Source: Actinomycetota bacterium (lineage in GTDB: Bacteria; Actinomycetota; UBA4738; G016210805). From it: a stretch of 14,940 nucleotides of DNA. This document shows positions 6,718 through 14,132 of the stretch, piece after piece. The position numbers were made by a program, and so were the translations under genes. The notes beneath the pieces were generated by a model that saw only the letters and a list, made by a program, of their open reading frames with translations, did no database searches and had not been told where the DNA came from. The DNA lies in NCBI GenBank assembly GCA_016210805.1, contig JACQTL010000385.1, forward strand, positions 1 through 14,940. The letters are read 5' to 3'. Position 1 is the first letter of the stretch; every line of letters starts with the position of its first letter.

Positions 6718-8286
6718 TCAGAGGAAGTAGCCGAAGCCGTCGCCCGCCTCGACCGCCTCGTCGACGTTCGGCCGGTTCTGGTGCCAGAACTGGCTGCCGG
6801 CGGAGGCCAGCCCGGCGCCCGAGCCGTACAGGACGCGGACCGTCCCGGCGTCCACCACCCCTCCCACGTCCTCGAAGAGGGCCGACACGGCCAGGTCGCT
6901 CGGGCCGCCGTTCCCGAAGGCGCCCACCTCGACCGTCCAACCGAACCAGCTGACGAAGGTGGGTCCCGGACCGGCCAGGCCGGCAGAGGCGAGCGTCCAG
7001 AACTGGTCGTTCGAGGCCTGGAGCCCGCTTCCCGACGACCCGTAGAGCACGTGGACCGCACCGGCGTCCGCGACCCCAGCGACATCCTCCTTCGGGACGC
7101 CGACCGCCAGGTCGGCCAGCTTCCCCCTCCCGAGGTTGCCCGCGGCGAGGGAGTACCCGAACTGGTCTCCGGCCTCGGCCGCGTCGAGCACTCCGGCAGC
7201 GTTCTGGTGCCAGAGCTGATCCCCGGCCGCGGAGAGGCCTCCGGGCGTCCCGTAAAGCACGGCGACGGCCCCGGCATCGGCGACGCCTCCGACGATCTCG
7301 CGGCTGACGCCGATGGCGAGGTCCGCCGTGCCGCCCTTCCCGAAGTTCGCCGCGGCGAGAGAGTACCCGAACAGGTCGGACGCCTCGGCAGAGTCGTTCA
7401 CGTCCGGGGTGTCCTGGGTCCAGAGTTGATTCCCGATGTCGGACAGACCGGCCGCGGTCCCGTACAGCACGGCGACGGCCCCGGCGTCGGCGACGCCTCC
7501 CACCGTCTCGGCGGGCACGCCGATGGCGAGGTCGGCGTGGGCCCCGTTGCCGAGGTTGGCCACGGCCAGCGACCACCCGAAGAAGTCGCCCTCGCCCGGG
7601 GCGTCCTGGAGCGTGCCGACGTCCTGCGTCCACACCTGGTCCTCGGTGGCGGAGAGACCGGCCGCGCCTCCGTACAGGACGTTCACCGCCCCGGCGTCGG
7701 CGACGGCGACGTCCTCGCCGGGCACGCCCACCGCGAGGTCGCCGTAGCCGTCCAGGTTGAAGTCACCGATGGCCACGGCCCATCCGAAGAGGTCACCGGC
7801 CTCGGCTCCACCCTCCACGCCGGCGACGTCCTGGTGCCAGAGCTGCGCGCCGGCGGCGGTCAGGCCGGCGGCCGAGCCGTACACGACGCACACCGCCCCG
7901 GCCGACGCGTCGGCACCGACGCTCTCCCCGGAGCCCCCCATGGCGAGGTCGTCGTACCCGTCACCGTTCAGGTCTCCCGCAGCGACGGCCCCGTAGTGGT
8001 CGTCCTCCTCGAGGGCCCCCCCGCAGGCTTCCTCCGACAGGAACTGGTCCGGCACCGTGGTGGCGGACAGGCCGTTGGCGCTCCCGTAGATCACGTTCAC
8101 GCCGCCCGCGTCCACGACGCCGCCGACGTCCTCGAAGAGCACGCCCACGGCGAGGTCGGCGAACCCGTCGCCGTTGAAGTCGCCGGCCCGCCCGGGAGGC
8201 GCCGCGGACGCGGGGGCCGGGAGGAGGACCACGAGGCCCGCCACGACGGCCTGGATCACCAGGATGGGACCGACCGACCGTCGCAT
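6718..8286 (-). CDS. Exported seven-bladed FG-GAP (integrin-alpha-like) beta-propeller, copy A
   Basis: This 522-aa secreted protein has a Sec signal at 1-28 (MRRSVGPILV, hydrophobic core, APASA before residue 29). The mature part is seven repeats of about 64 residues with the pattern FG..LA..DFN.DG..DLAVG.P.EDV...AGAV.VLYG...GL. The DL-containing loops begin at about residues 35, 104, 174, 243, 313, 382 and 455. Blades 1-3 have calcium-type loops (DFNGDGFAD, DLNGDGYDD, DFNLDGYGD); blades 4-7 have lost the acidic residues (for example NLGNGAHAD). The N-terminus lacks the FG strand of blade 1 and the C-terminus ends in an extra FG strand (GDGFGYFL), the usual closure of a propeller ring. Cys88 and Cys133 are the only mature cysteines. 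There is no anchor or sorting signal, so it is probably released or bound non-covalently. GGAGG lies 6 bases before the ATG. Ligand and role are unknown; adhesion or scaffolding is a family-based guess. Confidence 0.88.
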   Translation of the reverse strand: MRRSVGPILVIQAVVAGLVVLLPAPASAAPPGRAGDFNGDGFADLAVGVLFEDVGGVVDAGGVNVIYGSANGLSATTVPDQFLSEEACGGALEEDDHYGAVAAGDLNGDGYDDLAMGGSGESVGADASAGAVCVVYGSAAGLTAAGAQLWHQDVAGVEGGAEAGDLFGWAVAIGDFNLDGYGDLAVGVPGEDVAVADAGAVNVLYGGAAGLSATEDQVWTQDVGTLQDAPGEGDFFGWSLAVANLGNGAHADLAIGVPAETVGGVADAGAVAVLYGTAAGLSDIGNQLWTQDTPDVNDSAEASDLFGYSLAAANFGKGGTADLAIGVSREIVGGVADAGAVAVLYGTPGGLSAAGDQLWHQNAAGVLDAAEAGDQFGYSLAAGNLGRGKLADLAVGVPKEDVAGVADAGAVHVLYGSSGSGLQASNDQFWTLASAGLAGPGPTFVSWFGWTVEVGAFGNGGPSDLAVSALFEDVGGVVDAGTVRVLYGSGAGLASAGSQFWHQNRPNVDEAVEAGDGFGYFL

Positions 8287-8348
8287 CTCGAGCCTCCTTC
8301 TTCCTCCCGGCCCCCGCGGCGCCGGACACCTACCGGTCGTGCGACTCG

Positions 8349-9923
8349 CTAGAGGGCGAATCCGAACAGGTCGAGCTCCTCCGCGACGTCCTCGACGCTC
8401 GTCACGTTCTGATGCCAGAACTGGCTGCCGGCCGTCGCCGCCCCCGTGCTCGTGCCGTACAGCACCCGCACCGTCCCCGCCGCGGGGACCCTGCCGACGG
8501 CCTCCCCGGGGGCCCCCACCGCGAGGTCGCTGGGCCCGCCGTTGCCGTAGGCGCCGATCCGGACGGCCAGCCCGAACTGGGAGTCGGCGCTCGATCCCGG
8601 GCCGGCCAGGCCCGCGGAGTCCAGGGTCCACAACTGGTCGTTGGAGGCCTGGAGGCCGCTGCTCGAGGAGCCGTACAGCACGGCCACGGCGCCCGCGCCC
8701 ACCTCGCCGACGTCCTCGGAGGGGATCCCGATGGCCAGGTCGGCCAGCTTCCCGTTCCCGAGGTTGCCCGCGGCGAGGGAGAACCCGAACAGGTCGCCGG
8801 TCTCCGCCCCGCCCTTCACGCCCGGGCTGTTCTGGGTCCACACCTGGTCCCCGGCGGCGCTGAGGCCCGCGCTGGTGCCGTACAGGACGTTCACGGCCCC
8901 GGCGTCGACGAAGCTCACGTCCTCGAACGGCACGCCGATGGCCAGGTCCGCCGTGCCGCCCTTGCCGAAGTTCGCCGCGGCGAGGGAGTTCCCGAACCGG
9001 TCGCCGGTCTCGGCCCCGCCCTCCACGCCCGGGCTGTTCTGGCTCCAAACCTGGTCCCCGGTGGACGTGAGGCCCGCGGCGCTCCCGTACAGGACGTTCA
9101 CCGCACCGGCATCGATGATGTCAGGGCGAGCCAGGAAGTCCTCGAACGGAACACCGATGGCCAGGTCATGGTGCGCTCCGTTCCCGAAGTTCGCCGCGGC
9201 GAGGGACAATCCGAACCGGTCGCCGGTCTCCGACACGTCCAGCACGCCCGGGCTGTTCTGGGTCCACACCTGGTCCCCGGCGGCGCTGAGTCCCGCGGCG
9301 CTCCCGTACAGGACGTTCACCGCGCCGGCATCCGCCACGCTCACGTCCTCGCCGGGGACGCCCACGGCCAGGTCGCCGTAGCCGTCCAGGTTGAAGTCGC
9401 CGATGGCCAGGGACGCACCGAAGAAGTCTCCGGTCTCGGCCCCGCCCTCCACGCCGGCGACGTTCTGGTGCCAGAGCTGGGCTCCGGCCATGGTCAGGCG
9501 GTCCACCGAGCCGTACAGCACGCACACCGCACCGGCCTTCTCGGCGGCGCCGACGCTCTCGCCCGGGCCGCCGAAGGCCAGGTCGTCGTACCCGTCTCCG
9601 TTCAGGTCCCCGCTCGCCACCGAGATGCCGTACTGCTCCTCTTCCTCCCAGGCCTCGCCGCAGGCCGTCTGGGAGAAGAAATTGTCCGGATCCGTCGTGG
9701 CAGAGAGGCCGGCGGCGCTTCCGTAGATCACGTTCACCCCGCCGGCGCTCGAGAAGTCGCCGATGTCCTCGTTCGGCACCCCCACGACGAGGTCCGCGAA
9801 GCCGTCCCCGTTGAAGTCGCCCGCCTGTCCGGGCGGCGCCGCGGAGGCGGAGGCCGGAAGGAGCACCAGCAGCCCCACCACGATGGCCTGGACCACAGCC
9901 AGTGAACCGATCAACCGTCGCAT
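8349..9923 (-). CDS. Exported seven-bladed FG-GAP (integrin-alpha-like) beta-propeller, copy B
   Basis: This 524-aa paralogue of the downstream gene has the same plan: Sec signal 1-28 (ASASA before residue 29), seven FG-GAP blades with loops starting near residues 35, 105, 175, 245, 317, 386 and 457, and a closing FG strand at the very end (DLFGFAL). Loops 1-3 are calcium-type (DFNGDGFAD, DLNGDGYDD, DFNLDGYGD); loops 4-7 are not (for example NFGNGAHHD, NLGNGKLAD). Cys88 and Cys134 match the cysteine pair in copy A. Blade 4 carries a short insert (FLARPDII, 263-270) absent from copy A. The start at 9923 has AGGAGG 7 bases upstream and precedes the signal; an ATG 12 codons earlier is in frame but would put the ribosome site inside the gene. 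The gap to copy A is 62 bp with no terminator, so co-transcription is likely. The ligand is unknown. Confidence 0.88.
   Translation of the reverse strand: MRRLIGSLAVVQAIVVGLLVLLPASASAAPPGQAGDFNGDGFADLVVGVPNEDIGDFSSAGGVNVIYGSAAGLSATTDPDNFFSQTACGEAWEEEEQYGISVASGDLNGDGYDDLAFGGPGESVGAAEKAGAVCVLYGSVDRLTMAGAQLWHQNVAGVEGGAETGDFFGASLAIGDFNLDGYGDLAVGVPGEDVSVADAGAVNVLYGSAAGLSAAGDQVWTQNSPGVLDVSETGDRFGLSLAAANFGNGAHHDLAIGVPFEDFLARPDIIDAGAVNVLYGSAAGLTSTGDQVWSQNSPGVEGGAETGDRFGNSLAAANFGKGGTADLAIGVPFEDVSFVDAGAVNVLYGTSAGLSAAGDQVWTQNSPGVKGGAETGDLFGFSLAAGNLGNGKLADLAIGIPSEDVGEVGAGAVAVLYGSSSSGLQASNDQLWTLDSAGLAGPGSSADSQFGLAVRIGAYGNGGPSDLAVGAPGEAVGRVPAAGTVRVLYGTSTGAATAGSQFWHQNVTSVEDVAEELDLFGFAL
8817..8864 (-). repeat. 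48-bp direct repeat within propeller copy B, unit 1
   Basis: This stretch is identical base for base to 9243-9290. It encodes the blade linker LSAAGDQVWTQNSPGV (residues 354-369). The identity includes third codon positions, whereas the flanking sequence of the two blades has diverged. Confidence 0.9.
9243..9290 (-). repeat. 48-bp direct repeat within propeller copy B, unit 2
   Basis: Perfect partner of 8817-8864, encoding the same linker at residues 212-227. The units are 426 bp apart, equal to two blades. A similar but imperfect version lies between them in the intervening blade (about 9030-9078). Confidence 0.9.
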
Positions 9924-9943
9924 CTCGAATCCTCCTCCCCACC

Positions 9944-9970
9944 GAGCCGCCTGCACCATGCGGACGGCTC
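9944..9970 (-). promoter_or_regulatory. Inverted repeat just upstream of the ribosome site of propeller copy B
   Basis: GAGCCG (9944-9949) and CGGCTC (9965-9970) can form a 6-bp stem with a 15-base loop in the 92-bp gap before copy B. A competing arm is CTCGGT (9977-9982), complementary to ACCGAG (9941-9946). No T-run follows, so it is not an obvious terminator; it could be a stabilising or regulatory hairpin, or chance in GC-rich DNA. Confidence 0.25.
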
Positions 9971-10015
9971 CCTACGCTCGGTCACCCGACTCGCCCTGAC
10001 GGGCTTGGCGATGGA

Positions 10016-10804
10016 TCAGCGAGGGGGGTTCACCGCCACCGACCCGACCGGGATGGCCACGATCTTCAGAAAGGTGCCCCTCGCATCGGTCCCGTCGTCC
10101 CTGCACAGGACGTCCGCCTGGAGTGGGTCGTCGCTGCCCCCGATGACCATCATCGGCACCGTGTCGTCGGTTAGACGATCGTGGAGCAGGCTGACTCGGG
10201 CCACGTCGAAGTCCCCCCCCACGTGAAGCTCGCAGTGCACGATGGCCCTGTCCCGGTCTAGATCCAACCATCTGATCACGAGCTTCGCCCAGACGATGTA
10301 CTGGCCCGGCGGGAGGTTGAGCGCACCGACGCTCCGGAGGCCCTCCGAGTCGATCGCGCCCACGACGTCGTCGAAGTGGTAGAAGGCGTTGGAGACACCC
10401 TCGGGCATCGGCATCGGGTTGCAGGTCACTCCGCCCTGGATGTCCACGGCTCCGATCGCCGAGCCCACTCCGCAGGACCCGTTGACCCGGGCCTGGATCT
10501 GGTCGGTGCGGACCTGGAGCTGGACCTGTCCGGGCCGGCCGTGGATCAGCCCGAACCCCGCCTGGGTTCCCGCGTCTATGCCGTCCGCGAAGGCCCCCGG
10601 CACCCCCTTCAGCTTGGTCCAGTGCAGGGGGTTCCCGGCGTCGTTGATGGTCCCCGGCTCTCCCAGCGGCTCGATGTGCTGGTTCCACAGGTGGCCGGTG
10701 TTGCCTGAGTGCCCGGCGGCCTGCCCCGCCGCGAACAGCCCGATCAGCGTTGCCGAGGCCAGCACGGCGAGTGCTCGGCCGATGGGCGATCCTCTAGACG
10801 CCAT
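10016..10804 (-). CDS. Exported protein with a GVPGAFADGID-type segment and a probable beta-sandwich domain
   Basis: This 262-aa protein has a Sec signal at about 1-31 (basic MASRGSPIGR, hydrophobic 11-26, then AAGQAAG). After it comes HLWNQHIEPLGEPGTINDAG, then NPLHWTKLKGVPGAFADGID (58-77). I recall similar 'W.KL..VPAGFADG.D' segments from surface and fibre-like proteins of actinobacteria and other bacteria, often as a stalk or assembly motif. The remainder looks like a beta-sandwich (LNLPPGQYIVWAKLVIRWLD at 162-181, then VHCELHVGGD). Four cysteines (111, 128, 191, 234) could form two disulfides. No anchor or enzyme motif is seen. GGAGG precedes the ATG at 10804. It lies 31 bp after the DUF4242 gene and 92 bp before propeller copy B, all on one strand, so it is probably expressed with the propellers. 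The specific function is unknown. Confidence 0.78.
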   Translation of the reverse strand: MASRGSPIGRALAVLASATLIGLFAAGQAAGHSGNTGHLWNQHIEPLGEPGTINDAGNPLHWTKLKGVPGAFADGIDAGTQAGFGLIHGRPGQVQLQVRTDQIQARVNGSCGVGSAIGAVDIQGGVTCNPMPMPEGVSNAFYHFDDVVGAIDSEGLRSVGALNLPPGQYIVWAKLVIRWLDLDRDRAIVHCELHVGGDFDVARVSLLHDRLTDDTVPMMVIGGSDDPLQADVLCRDDGTDARGTFLKIVAIPVGSVAVNPPR

Positions 10805-10835
10805 GGTCCTCCCCTCCCTCTGCGGGCCTCTGGAA

Positions 10836-11132
10836 TCAGCCGGCCGCCCCGGACAGGCGGACGGCCGGCACGATCCGGTGCACCGGGAACGAGGCCAGGC
10901 GGTTCGCCTCCACGACGTCCTCGGCCGTGCTCGCCTCGAACAGGCAGAGCACCGACTCCTCTTCCGGCACGAGCGTGGTCAGCAGGTGGCGCACGATCCG
11001 GCCCCGGCCGGCCATCGCTCGAACGGCCTCGGTGAGGCGAGAGATCGCTGCCGAGAGCGACGCCTCCGTCACCCCCGGCCAGTAGCGCTCGACCAAGAAC
11101 GTGCTCGTCCCCGATCCCCCCGACACCGACAT
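10836..11132 (-). CDS. DUF4242 family small protein (SCO4226-like)
   Basis: This 98-aa cytoplasmic protein has the ferredoxin-like pattern of DUF4242: TFLVERYWPGVTEASLSAAI at 11-30, a helix to about 41, RIVRHLLTTLVPEEESVLCLFEASTAEDVVEANRLA at 45-80 (strand, loop, strand, helix), and FPVHRIVPAVRL at the end. The family is named for a Streptomyces protein reported to bind nickel; whether this one does is unknown. Candidate ligands here include Cys63, His49 and His85. The start at 11132 has no purine-rich ribosome site before it, but the next ATG (residue 40) would remove half the fold, so the first is kept; coupling to the upstream regulator gene (50 bp away) or a leaderless start are possible. 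It lies between the LuxR regulator and the exported-protein genes, on the same strand. Confidence 0.85.
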   Translation of the reverse strand: MSVSGGSGTSTFLVERYWPGVTEASLSAAISRLTEAVRAMAGRGRIVRHLLTTLVPEEESVLCLFEASTAEDVVEANRLASFPVHRIVPAVRLSGAAG

Positions 11133-11182
11133 GACGGCCGCACCGTAGGAGGGCCCGGCCGCCCGATGTAGTGGGGGTTTCC

Positions 11183-13984
11183 CTACGTTTGGCCGGGACG
11201 GGCGTCGATGGAGGCGCGAGCGGACATGACCGCGCCGAGCTCCGCCCGGGAGCGGATGCCGAGCTTCCGGTACACGCGAGCGAGGGCCGCCTCGACGGTC
11301 TTCGGGCTGATGAACGCGGCGCTGGCGACCTCTCGGTTCGTCATGCCCGTCGCGGCCAGCTCTGCCACGCGGGTCTCGGTCGGGGTGAACGCGGCGGGGG
11401 CGGGCGGGCGGATCCCCACCCGCCGGGCCTCCCTCGTCGTCCGCTCGAGCCAGGCCGAGGCCCGGAGGTCGGTGAACGTCTCCGCGGCGCGGTCGAGGGC
11501 CTGCTTCGCCGCCCCCTTCTCCCTCCTCCTCCGATGGATCCTGCCCCGCACGAGCAGCGTCCGGGCGTGATCGAATGGGTACGCGAGGCCGGCGTGGAGC
11601 TCCTCGGCCCGGTCGAGTCGATCGAGGGCGGCCGAGCTCTCGCCCCGGGCGGCCAGGAGGAGCGCCCGGCACCGGGCCGCGACGGCACGAGCCCATCGGC
11701 GGTCCAGTCGCTCTGCCAGGGCTTCGAAGGGCTCGAGCACCGCTTCGGCGCGCCCGAGGTCGCCCACCTCCAGCAGCGCCTCCACGAGGTCCGGAAGGAA
11801 CCGGAACTGCGCCGGATCGCCGAGGCCAACCTCCGCGAGAAGGCCGGGCAGCCCGCCGAGGACATCGACCACCGCCCCCACGTGGCCGAGCGACAGTTCG
11901 GCGTGGCCGAGGGTGGTCGCGGCCAGGTGGATGAGTGGTGGGGCCTCCAGGCTCCGTCCCAGCTCGAGCATGCGGGCGGCGTGGTCCCGGGCCTCGGGCA
12001 GGTTGCCCAGGTGTGTGTCGGCCAGCGCGAGGGCCATCCTCCCCGCCATCTCCATCTCCGGCTGCCCGGTGGCGGTCGCGGCATCGACGGCCTCGCCCGC
12101 AAGTGCCCGGGCGCCGGTGAAGTCGCCGGCCCAGGTCTCCGTCTCCGACATGAGGAACAGCAGGAAGGGGAGGGACCCCTCGTCCCCGCGCTCCTCGAGG
12201 TCGCGACGCACCCGGGCGAAGCGTTCCCGGGCCTCGTCCAGCCGGTCGAGGGCTCGCGCCACGTAGGCATGGAAGAAGCTGGGGCGCCAGTCCAGGGGCC
12301 GGCGCTCCGCCCACGCCTCGAGCTCGAGGGCCCGGGCCAGGGCCTCCTCGGGAACGGGGCTGCCGGACAGGAGCTCGGCGACGGCGGCCTGGACCAGGGC
12401 CGGGGCGAGAAGCGAGCGGTCGCTCGACCCCTCGAGCGCCCGCATCGCCGCCCGGGCGTGCTCCGCACCCCGCCGGACGTCGCCGGCCGTGGTCAGGATC
12501 CAGAACGAGGTGAGCTCGGTCTCCACCCGGACCCTCCGGTCGTCCCCGGCCTCCCGGGCGGCGAGCTCCAAAAGCTCGATGGCCTGAGGGACCGCGCCCC
12601 GGCGAGCCCGGATCGTGGCCAGCAAGCGTCGGGCTTCCGCGCGCACCGCGCCGGCGCCGAGCTCGGCGACGGCCCGCTCGAGGAGCTCCCCGGCCCGGTC
12701 CGCCTCGCCCGCCTCCAGGCGGCACGCGGCCTCATCCACCACCCATCGCAGCGCGTCCGTCGAGGAGGCCGGGGAGAGCCGGACGGCGAGCTCGTACCGA
12801 TCAGCGGCGGCGTCCGGAGCGCCCTGGGTCCGGGCCCGGGCCGCGGACTCGGCCAGCGTCCCGGCCGCCTCCGCGCTCGGCCCGTCGGCGGCCAGGGCCA
12901 GGTGCCGGGCTCGCTCCTCGAGCTCGTCCACGGCCCCGGCGAGCTTCCGATGGAGCGCTCGGCGGGCCTCACGGTCGGTCCCCGCGTAGACGGAGGACGC
13001 GAGGAGGGGATGAGTGAAGCGGATGCGGCCATCCTCCCCCTCGAGGATCCCGGCCTGAACGGCGGCGCGGAGCTCATCGGCGAGCGGTCCCCCGACAACG
13101 CGCTCGACCAGCTCAACCGAGGGGCGGGAGGCCGCCGACGCGACCAGGAGGAGCTCGCGGGTTCGGGGGAGGAGGTCGCCGACCCGGGCGTCGAGCAGCT
13201 CCCGGAGCGTCTCCGGGACGGGGAGGACCTCGCCCCACCCCGGCTCGGGCCCGGATGACGGGAGGGCCCGGGCGATCTCGAGCGCGAAGAACGGATTGCC
13301 CTCCGAGACCTCCGCGATGCGGACGAGGAGCCGCCGGGGGAACGACCTGGAGAGTCCCCGGAGGAGGATGTTGTGCAGAGCACCCACGGACATCGGGCCG
13401 AGGGTGACGCGCCGGACCCGGTCCCCGGGCAGCGCGTCGGCCAGGCCGAGCGGTGGGGGTCCAGGGACGCGTTCGGGGCGGACGGACAGCAGGAACCCCA
13501 CCGGATGGTCCCGAAGACGCCGGGCGGCGAACCCCAGGGCCCGCGCCGTCGGGCCGTCGAGCCACTGGACGTCGTCCACGGCCACCACGACGGGCGCTCG
13601 TCCGGACAGTTCGGCGAGGGCGGAGAGCGTCCCGGCCCCGATCGCTCGGTGGTCGGGACTGGCGCCTCCGGGGTCGGCCCGAAGCAGGGCCACGTCGAGG
13701 GCTCGCCGCTGCGGCTCGGGCAGGTGGGGGGCCACGTCGTCCACGACGTCCGCGAGCAGGTCGGACAGGCCGACGAACGACAGCTCCGCTTCAGCCTGAA
13801 CGCGCCGGCACGACAGGACTCCGAACCCGCGATCGTGGGCGAGCCGCACGAGCTCGGCCCAGACGGTGGTCTTGCCGATCCCGGCCTCCCCGCCGACGAC
13901 GAGCGCGGCAGGGCCGTCGGGCAGGGACTCCAGGAAGCCCGAGCCGATCTCGAGCTCGGCCTCCCGTCCGATCGGGCCGCTCAT
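11183..13984 (-). CDS. Large ATP-binding LuxR-family (LAL-type) transcriptional regulator
   Basis: This 933-aa regulator has an N-terminal AAA/STAND ATPase and a C-terminal LuxR helix-turn-helix, the plan of MalT/LAL regulators (usually 850-1000 aa). Walker A is GGEAGIGKTT at 31-40 and Walker B is VVVAVDDVQWLD at 132-143. Residues from about 300 to 850 are Ala/Leu/Glu/Arg-rich helical hairpins, typical of the TPR-like sensor region of the family. The DNA-binding domain is at 866-925, with FTPTETRVAELAATGMTNRE followed by VASAAFISPKTVEAALARVY. In this family, ATP and a bound small molecule or protein partner drive oligomerisation and transcription activation. The start at 13984 follows a GGGAGG site by about 6 bases and gives the usual short lead-in (MSGPIGREAEL). 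It is the first gene of the minus-strand block after groL; the DUF4242 gene begins 50 bp downstream. Its signal and targets are not evident from the sequence. Confidence 0.92.
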   Translation of the reverse strand: MSGPIGREAELEIGSGFLESLPDGPAALVVGGEAGIGKTTVWAELVRLAHDRGFGVLSCRRVQAEAELSFVGLSDLLADVVDDVAPHLPEPQRRALDVALLRADPGGASPDHRAIGAGTLSALAELSGRAPVVVAVDDVQWLDGPTARALGFAARRLRDHPVGFLLSVRPERVPGPPPLGLADALPGDRVRRVTLGPMSVGALHNILLRGLSRSFPRRLLVRIAEVSEGNPFFALEIARALPSSGPEPGWGEVLPVPETLRELLDARVGDLLPRTRELLLVASAASRPSVELVERVVGGPLADELRAAVQAGILEGEDGRIRFTHPLLASSVYAGTDREARRALHRKLAGAVDELEERARHLALAADGPSAEAAGTLAESAARARTQGAPDAAADRYELAVRLSPASSTDALRWVVDEAACRLEAGEADRAGELLERAVAELGAGAVRAEARRLLATIRARRGAVPQAIELLELAAREAGDDRRVRVETELTSFWILTTAGDVRRGAEHARAAMRALEGSSDRSLLAPALVQAAVAELLSGSPVPEEALARALELEAWAERRPLDWRPSFFHAYVARALDRLDEARERFARVRRDLEERGDEGSLPFLLFLMSETETWAGDFTGARALAGEAVDAATATGQPEMEMAGRMALALADTHLGNLPEARDHAARMLELGRSLEAPPLIHLAATTLGHAELSLGHVGAVVDVLGGLPGLLAEVGLGDPAQFRFLPDLVEALLEVGDLGRAEAVLEPFEALAERLDRRWARAVAARCRALLLAARGESSAALDRLDRAEELHAGLAYPFDHARTLLVRGRIHRRRREKGAAKQALDRAAETFTDLRASAWLERTTREARRVGIRPPAPAAFTPTETRVAELAATGMTNREVASAAFISPKTVEAALARVYRKLGIRSRAELGAVMSARASIDARPGQT

Positions 13985-14012
13985 GGCGCCTCCCCCGGCC
14001 CAGGTGCCCCGA

Positions 14013-14042
14013 AGTGTAGCGACGCGCCCGGGGCGGGAGAAA
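14013..14042 (-). promoter_or_regulatory. Candidate promoter of the LuxR-family regulator gene
   Basis: TACACT (14018-14013, minus strand) resembles a -10 box and ends about 28 bases before the ATG. A weak -35-like TTTCTC (14042-14037) sits 18 bases upstream of it. It lies downstream of the groL hairpin, so the regulator can have its own message. Confidence 0.4.
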
Positions 14043-14080
14043 CCCGAGCGCCGCCAAACGTGCCGGAAAGGAGAGGAGGA

Positions 14081-14099
14081 CCGGGCGCTTGACGCCCGG
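14081..14099 (-). terminator. Hairpin after groL, probable intrinsic terminator
   Basis: CCGGGCG and CGCCCGG form a perfect 7-bp stem around a 5-base loop, 34 bp past the groL stop. On the groL strand it is followed by a pyrimidine run (TCCTCCTCTCCTTT) rather than a pure T tract, so efficiency is uncertain. No comparable structure occurs between the five genes that follow. Confidence 0.6.
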
Positions 14100-14132
14100 C
14101 CCCTCCCCGTTGTGAGACCAGTCTGATACGGA

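Noticed and set aside
8287..8348. GC palindromes between the two propeller genes, considered as a terminator
   Set aside because: Stems are only 4-5 bp, expected by chance at this GC content, and no T-run follows.
6781..9905. Long plus-strand open frames opposite both propeller genes (6781-8352 and 8412-9905)
   Set aside because: Their products are repetitive Gly/Val/Arg/Pro-rich sequences without signal, domain or start site. They mirror the regular blades on the other strand, and high GC removes stop codons in such frames.
11133..11182. Short inverted repeat (GTAG...CTAC) between the regulator and DUF4242 genes, considered as a terminator
   Set aside because: The stem is about 6 bp with a bulge, with no T-run on the minus strand; too weak to call.
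11171..13258. 695-codon plus-strand open frame opposite the LuxR regulator gene
   Set aside because: The composition is that of an antisense shadow in GC-rich DNA, with no ribosome site and no recognisable domain. The minus-strand frame has clear Walker and helix-turn-helix motifs.
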